Part shown: piece after piece, positions 5,610 to 7,838 of the stretch
How the letters are laid out: each line of letters opens with the position of its first letter
Position numbering within the stretch: the first letter of the stretch is position 1
DNA from: JANRKH01 sp964351245
GTDB lineage: Bacteria > Pseudomonadota > Alphaproteobacteria > Rickettsiales > Rickettsiaceae
Assembly: GCA_964351245.1 (NCBI GenBank)
Contig: CAYGNF010000043.1
Coordinates: forward strand, 1 to 7,838
Length of the DNA stretch: 7,838 bases
Reading direction: 5' to 3'
Position numbers and translations under genes: made by a program
Notes under the pieces: model-generated
The model's database searches: none
The model's input: only the letters and a program-made list of their open reading frames with translations
Told to the model about the DNA's origin: nothing

Positions 5610-6518
5610 TTAGTTTTTCTTATCAGTGCTATTTGCCGCCTTATGCGCAAAGATAGATTCTAAAATTTGATCCTGGATATTATGGGCCTGATTCGGAGCA
5701 TGAGAAACAAAAAGAGTGTTTGTATTACCTTTTTCACCCAAGCTTTTTAGTGTATCAAAATATTGTATCGTGAGTATAGTGCTCATAATTTCTCTAAATG
5801 GCATTTCCGGGGATTCATTTTTAATAATATCCATTGCCTGGCTTAACCCCTCAATAATTGCAGTTCTTTGTCCCGCAACACCCTTACCCTGGAGTATATT
5901 TGCCTCAGCTTCTCCTTCTGCATGCTTAATGCGCATAATTTTGTCGGCTTCGGCCTTCTCGCCTGCAGCCATTCTCAGTCTTTGAGCAGTGTTAATTTCA
6001 TTCATTGCATGCTTAACATTCTCATTTGGATCTATATCCGTGACTAAAGCCTTAATAATTTCATAGCCAAATTCTCTCATGATACCGTCAAGTTCTTTTT
6101 TTACATCTATGGCTATCTCATCTTTTTTAGCAAAAAGTGCGTCAAGTTCTATTGAAGGTACTTTTGCCCTTATCACATCAAAAACAAATGATTCAATCTG
6201 AGCCGATGGAGAAAATAATTTATAGCAAGCTTCATATATTTTAGATTCTATGACAGCAAATTGCACAGCTACTTTCACTTTTACAAAAACATTATCTTGA
6301 GTTTTGGTTTCAATAATTACATCGAGTTGTTGGATACGTAGACTCAGTGCCCCAGCCTTAGATTCCAGCATGGGAATTAAAAAATTCAAACCTGGATATG
6401 CGATTCTATTAAATTTTCCGAGCTGCTCTACAACGACTACATTTTGTTGATGCACAACAAATATACATTGAGCCAATATCGTTCCAGCAATGGATAATAA
6501 TACTAGTAAAAATATCAT
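5610..6518 (-). CDS. SPFH/band-7 membrane protein resembling plant HIR proteins
   Basis: SPFH proteins oligomerise on membranes and form scaffolds or rings that organise microdomains or regulate proteases. This 302-residue protein has one N-terminal hydrophobic anchor (1-22), then a band-7 domain starting at VVVVEQLGKFNRIAYPG (27-43), then an Ala/Glu/Lys-rich helical region (about 165-215), which probably forms a coiled coil, and a hydrophilic tail. The match to the hypersensitive-induced-reaction (HIR) subgroup is detailed: SLRIQQLDVIIETKTQDNVF (59-78), FVFDVIRAKVPSIELD (111-126), DIDPNENVKHAMNEIN (161-176), KHAEGEAEANIL (198-209) and IQYFDTLKSLG (251-261). All have near-identical counterparts in plant HIR proteins as I recall them. 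ATG 6518 has AGGA (6529-6526) seven bases upstream. It is not the HflK/HflC pair and no NfeD-type partner is adjacent, so its protease or partner is unknown. It appears to be a single-gene unit with its own promoter. Confidence 0.9.
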   Translation of the reverse strand: MIFLLVLLSIAGTILAQCIFVVHQQNVVVVEQLGKFNRIAYPGLNFLIPMLESKAGALSLRIQQLDVIIETKTQDNVFVKVKVAVQFAVIESKIYEACYKLFSPSAQIESFVFDVIRAKVPSIELDALFAKKDEIAIDVKKELDGIMREFGYEIIKALVTDIDPNENVKHAMNEINTAQRLRMAAGEKAEADKIMRIKHAEGEAEANILQGKGVAGQRTAIIEGLSQAMDIIKNESPEMPFREIMSTILTIQYFDTLKSLGEKGNTNTLFVSHAPNQAHNIQDQILESIFAHKAANSTDKKN

Positions 6519-6554
6519 AACACGTTCCTATAGTTTAAGCACTTACTTACTTTA

Positions 6555-6583
6555 ATTTTAGAGTAAACAATTCCTTCAGTAAA
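6555..6583 (-). promoter_or_regulatory. Candidate promoter of the SPFH gene
   Basis: On the minus strand TTTACT (6583-6578, four of six) precedes TAAAAT (6560-6555, five of six) by 17 bases. A start near 6548 leaves about 30 bases before the ATG at 6518, with the AGGA ribosome binding site inside that leader. The tgt stop at 6664 and a hairpin at 6631-6652 lie upstream, which fits an independent transcription unit. Confidence 0.42.
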
Positions 6584-6630
6584 GCTTTTATTGCATTGAT
6601 ACCTATTTTATGCTTATATTACTTTGAGGT

Positions 6631-6652
6631 AAAATACTTACGAGAGTATTTT
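6631..6652 (-). terminator. Candidate terminator after tgt
   Basis: AAAATACT (6631-6638) and AGTATTTT (6645-6652) form a perfect eight-pair stem with a six-base loop, 11 bases beyond the tgt stop. On the minus strand the descending arm itself ends in TTTT, then ACC. The stem is AT-rich and therefore weak, but its place directly after the queA-tgt unit supports a terminator. Confidence 0.5.
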
Positions 6653-6663
6653 TAGATATCTAA

Positions 6664-7746
6664 TTAAGCTACAAAATCAAAATCTTTATCCATTTCTATA
6701 TAAGTTCTTATTCTGTGCATTAAATTTTGAAAGTAATGTAAATTATGATGAGTCATCAAAATAGAACCCAGCATCTCATTGACTTTTACGAGGTGATGCA
6801 CATATGCTTTAACATAATTTTTACAAGAATAACATATGCATCCTGGCTCAATAGGAGAATTGTCATCTTTAAATTTGTGATTTCTAATATTGATGGGGCC
6901 ATTTTTAGTAAAAGCTTGCCCATTTCTACCTGACCTAGTAGGAATCACGCAATCAAACATATCTACCCCCAGTCTTACTGCTTCTATTATATCTAGAGGT
7001 TTTCCGACACCCATTAAATATCTTGGTTTATTTTCAGGAAGCATAGAAGGAGCATATCCTAACACATCTATCATTGCATCAAATCCTTCTCCCACCGCAA
7101 GGCCTCCTATAGCATATCCATCAAAATCTAGGCTAGATATGTAATCTGCCGATCTTTTGCGTAAATCTTGATAAATACTACCTTGGACAATTCCAAATTG
7201 ACCGTAACCCTCTCTTTTAATAAAAGCATCTCTAGATCTTTTGGCCCATCTATTTGTGAGCTCCATGGACACTTCAGCATCTTCATGACTTGCTGGATAA
7301 GGCGTACATTCATCGAAAGCCATAGTAATATCTGAGCCAAGAAGGCGCTGTATTTCAGTAGATTTTTCTGGCGAGAGCATATGCTTACTTCCATCAATAT
7401 GAGAGTTAAATAGTACACCTTCCTCTGTAATTTTGCGCAGTAAGCTTAATGACATTACTTGAAACCCCCCTGAATCAGTCAGTATAGGCTTTTGCCAATT
7501 CATTATTTTATGCAAACCTCCAAGCTGCTCTACAAGCTCTGCTCCAGGTTTTAACATAAGATGATATGTATTTCCTAGTATAATATCCGCCCCAATCTCT
7601 TCTACTTGCTCAGGTAACATACCCTTGACTGTCCCCCTGGTGCCAACTGGCATAAAAGCTGGAGTTCTGATATTGCCATGTTTAGTGCGTAAAATACCAG
7701 ATCTTGTCTTTTTGTGTGTAGTTAAAATTTCAAATTGTAAACTCAT
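6664..7746 (-). CDS. tgt: tRNA-guanine transglycosylase (queuosine biosynthesis)
   Basis: Bacterial Tgt swaps guanine 34 in the GUN anticodons of Asp, Asn, His and Tyr tRNAs for preQ1, the first tRNA-level step of queuosine synthesis. The 360-residue TIM-barrel product is a normal length. Catalytic features are intact: D91 in LTDSGGFQVMS (89-99), D145 in the substrate-binding FDEC, the GIVQGS loop (185-190), GGLAVGE (214-220), and the nucleophile D265 in FDCVIPTRSGRNG (264-276). Zinc ligands are C303, C305, C308 (CICYSC) and H334. These correspond to E. coli D89, D143, D264, C302, C304, C307 and H333. ATG 7746 follows the queA stop by 13 bases; the ribosome binding site is weak. Order queA-tgt on one strand indicates an operon. 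Confidence 0.98.
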   Translation of the reverse strand: MSLQFEILTTHKKTRSGILRTKHGNIRTPAFMPVGTRGTVKGMLPEQVEEIGADIILGNTYHLMLKPGAELVEQLGGLHKIMNWQKPILTDSGGFQVMSLSLLRKITEEGVLFNSHIDGSKHMLSPEKSTEIQRLLGSDITMAFDECTPYPASHEDAEVSMELTNRWAKRSRDAFIKREGYGQFGIVQGSIYQDLRKRSADYISSLDFDGYAIGGLAVGEGFDAMIDVLGYAPSMLPENKPRYLMGVGKPLDIIEAVRLGVDMFDCVIPTRSGRNGQAFTKNGPINIRNHKFKDDNSPIEPGCICYSCKNYVKAYVHHLVKVNEMLGSILMTHHNLHYFQNLMHRIRTYIEMDKDFDFVA

Positions 7747-7759
7747 ATTGATTTTTACT

Positions 7760-7838
7760 CTACTCTTGCCTTGTTATCATCATTGCATCACCGTAACTTA
7801 AAAATCTATAATTTTGCTCTATTGCATGCTCATATGCA
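7760..7838 (-). CDS. queA: S-adenosylmethionine:tRNA ribosyltransferase-isomerase, 3' end only
   Basis: Only the last 25 codons lie in the window; the gene continues past the right edge. The encoded end AYEHAIEQNYRFLSYGDAMMITRQE, read in two pieces as AYEHAIEQNYRF and LSYGDAMMITRQE, matches the QueA C-terminus (typically YRFYSYGDAMLI). QueA transfers and rearranges the ribosyl part of S-adenosylmethionine onto preQ1-tRNA to make epoxyqueuosine, the step directly after Tgt. The stop TAG (7762-7760) is 13 bases before the tgt start, so the two are very probably co-transcribed from a promoter outside the window. Confidence 0.92.
   Translation of the reverse strand, partial: AYEHAIEQNYRFLSYGDAMMITRQE

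Noticed and set aside
5716..5985. Plus-strand hydrophobic open frame opposite the SPFH gene
   Set aside because: Its hydrophobicity is a by-product of the antisense of Ala/Glu/Lys-rich helical codons; the minus-strand gene is clearly the real one.
7128..7418. Minus-strand open frame overlapping tgt in another frame
   Set aside because: It lies wholly inside tgt, whose reading frame is complete and has all catalytic residues, so there is no frameshift to explain.
1..7838. A novel defence system, CRISPR array, mobile element or toxin-antitoxin pair
   Set aside because: Both strands were read for repeated units, transposase motifs, nuclease or NTPase combinations and toxin-antitoxin-sized gene pairs. 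None was seen, and almost all the genes are recognisable housekeeping families.

Overview
The window is AT-rich (roughly two thirds A+T by eye) and densely packed with bacterial housekeeping genes. It most likely comes from an alphaproteobacterium with a reduced genome, probably Rickettsiales-like. The reasons are the strong A/T bias at third codon positions, the Ile/Lys/Asn-rich proteins, the alphaproteobacterial form of the Trm112-like protein (CPVT... instead of CPxC), the short SRP RNA, and the absence of mobile elements. The exact lineage is an inference; I cannot name a species.

Layout, left to right. Positions 1-47 hold no gene I can support. A compact SRP RNA gene (ffs, about 82-169) follows, with its own candidate promoter. 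A CvpA-family membrane protein (305-1009, +) comes next and converges on infC. On the minus strand, thrS (3544 to 1634) is followed after about 14 bases by infC (1619 to 1086). This is the classic thrS-infC order, and infC appears to start at a non-AUG codon (AUA or AUU). folC (3632-4900, +) is divergent from thrS, and the two share an 87-base intergenic region. folC converges on a minus-strand pair: an unrecognised 69-residue protein (5484 to 5275) and a Trm112-like protein (5273 to 5019), separated by one base. Upstream of these is a minus-strand SPFH/band-7 protein (6518 to 5610) whose sequence resembles plant hypersensitive-induced-reaction (HIR) proteins. At the right edge is the queuosine pair queA (3' end only) and tgt (7746 to 6664), both minus strand.

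Functionally, most of the window serves translation: protein targeting (SRP RNA), initiation (IF3), Thr-tRNA charging (ThrS), tRNA wobble-base modification (Tgt, QueA), and possibly methyltransferase activation (Trm112-like). Folate polyglutamylation (FolC) and two membrane proteins (CvpA-like and SPFH) complete it. Intergenic gaps are short. Several carry plausible sigma-70-type promoters or hairpins, all predicted by eye.

I found no CRISPR array, insertion sequence, toxin-antitoxin pair, phage gene or defence system. Most of the window is ordinary. The points worth a second look are the SRP RNA, the non-AUG start of infC, the HIR-like SPFH protein, and the small unknown gene tied to the Trm112-like gene.
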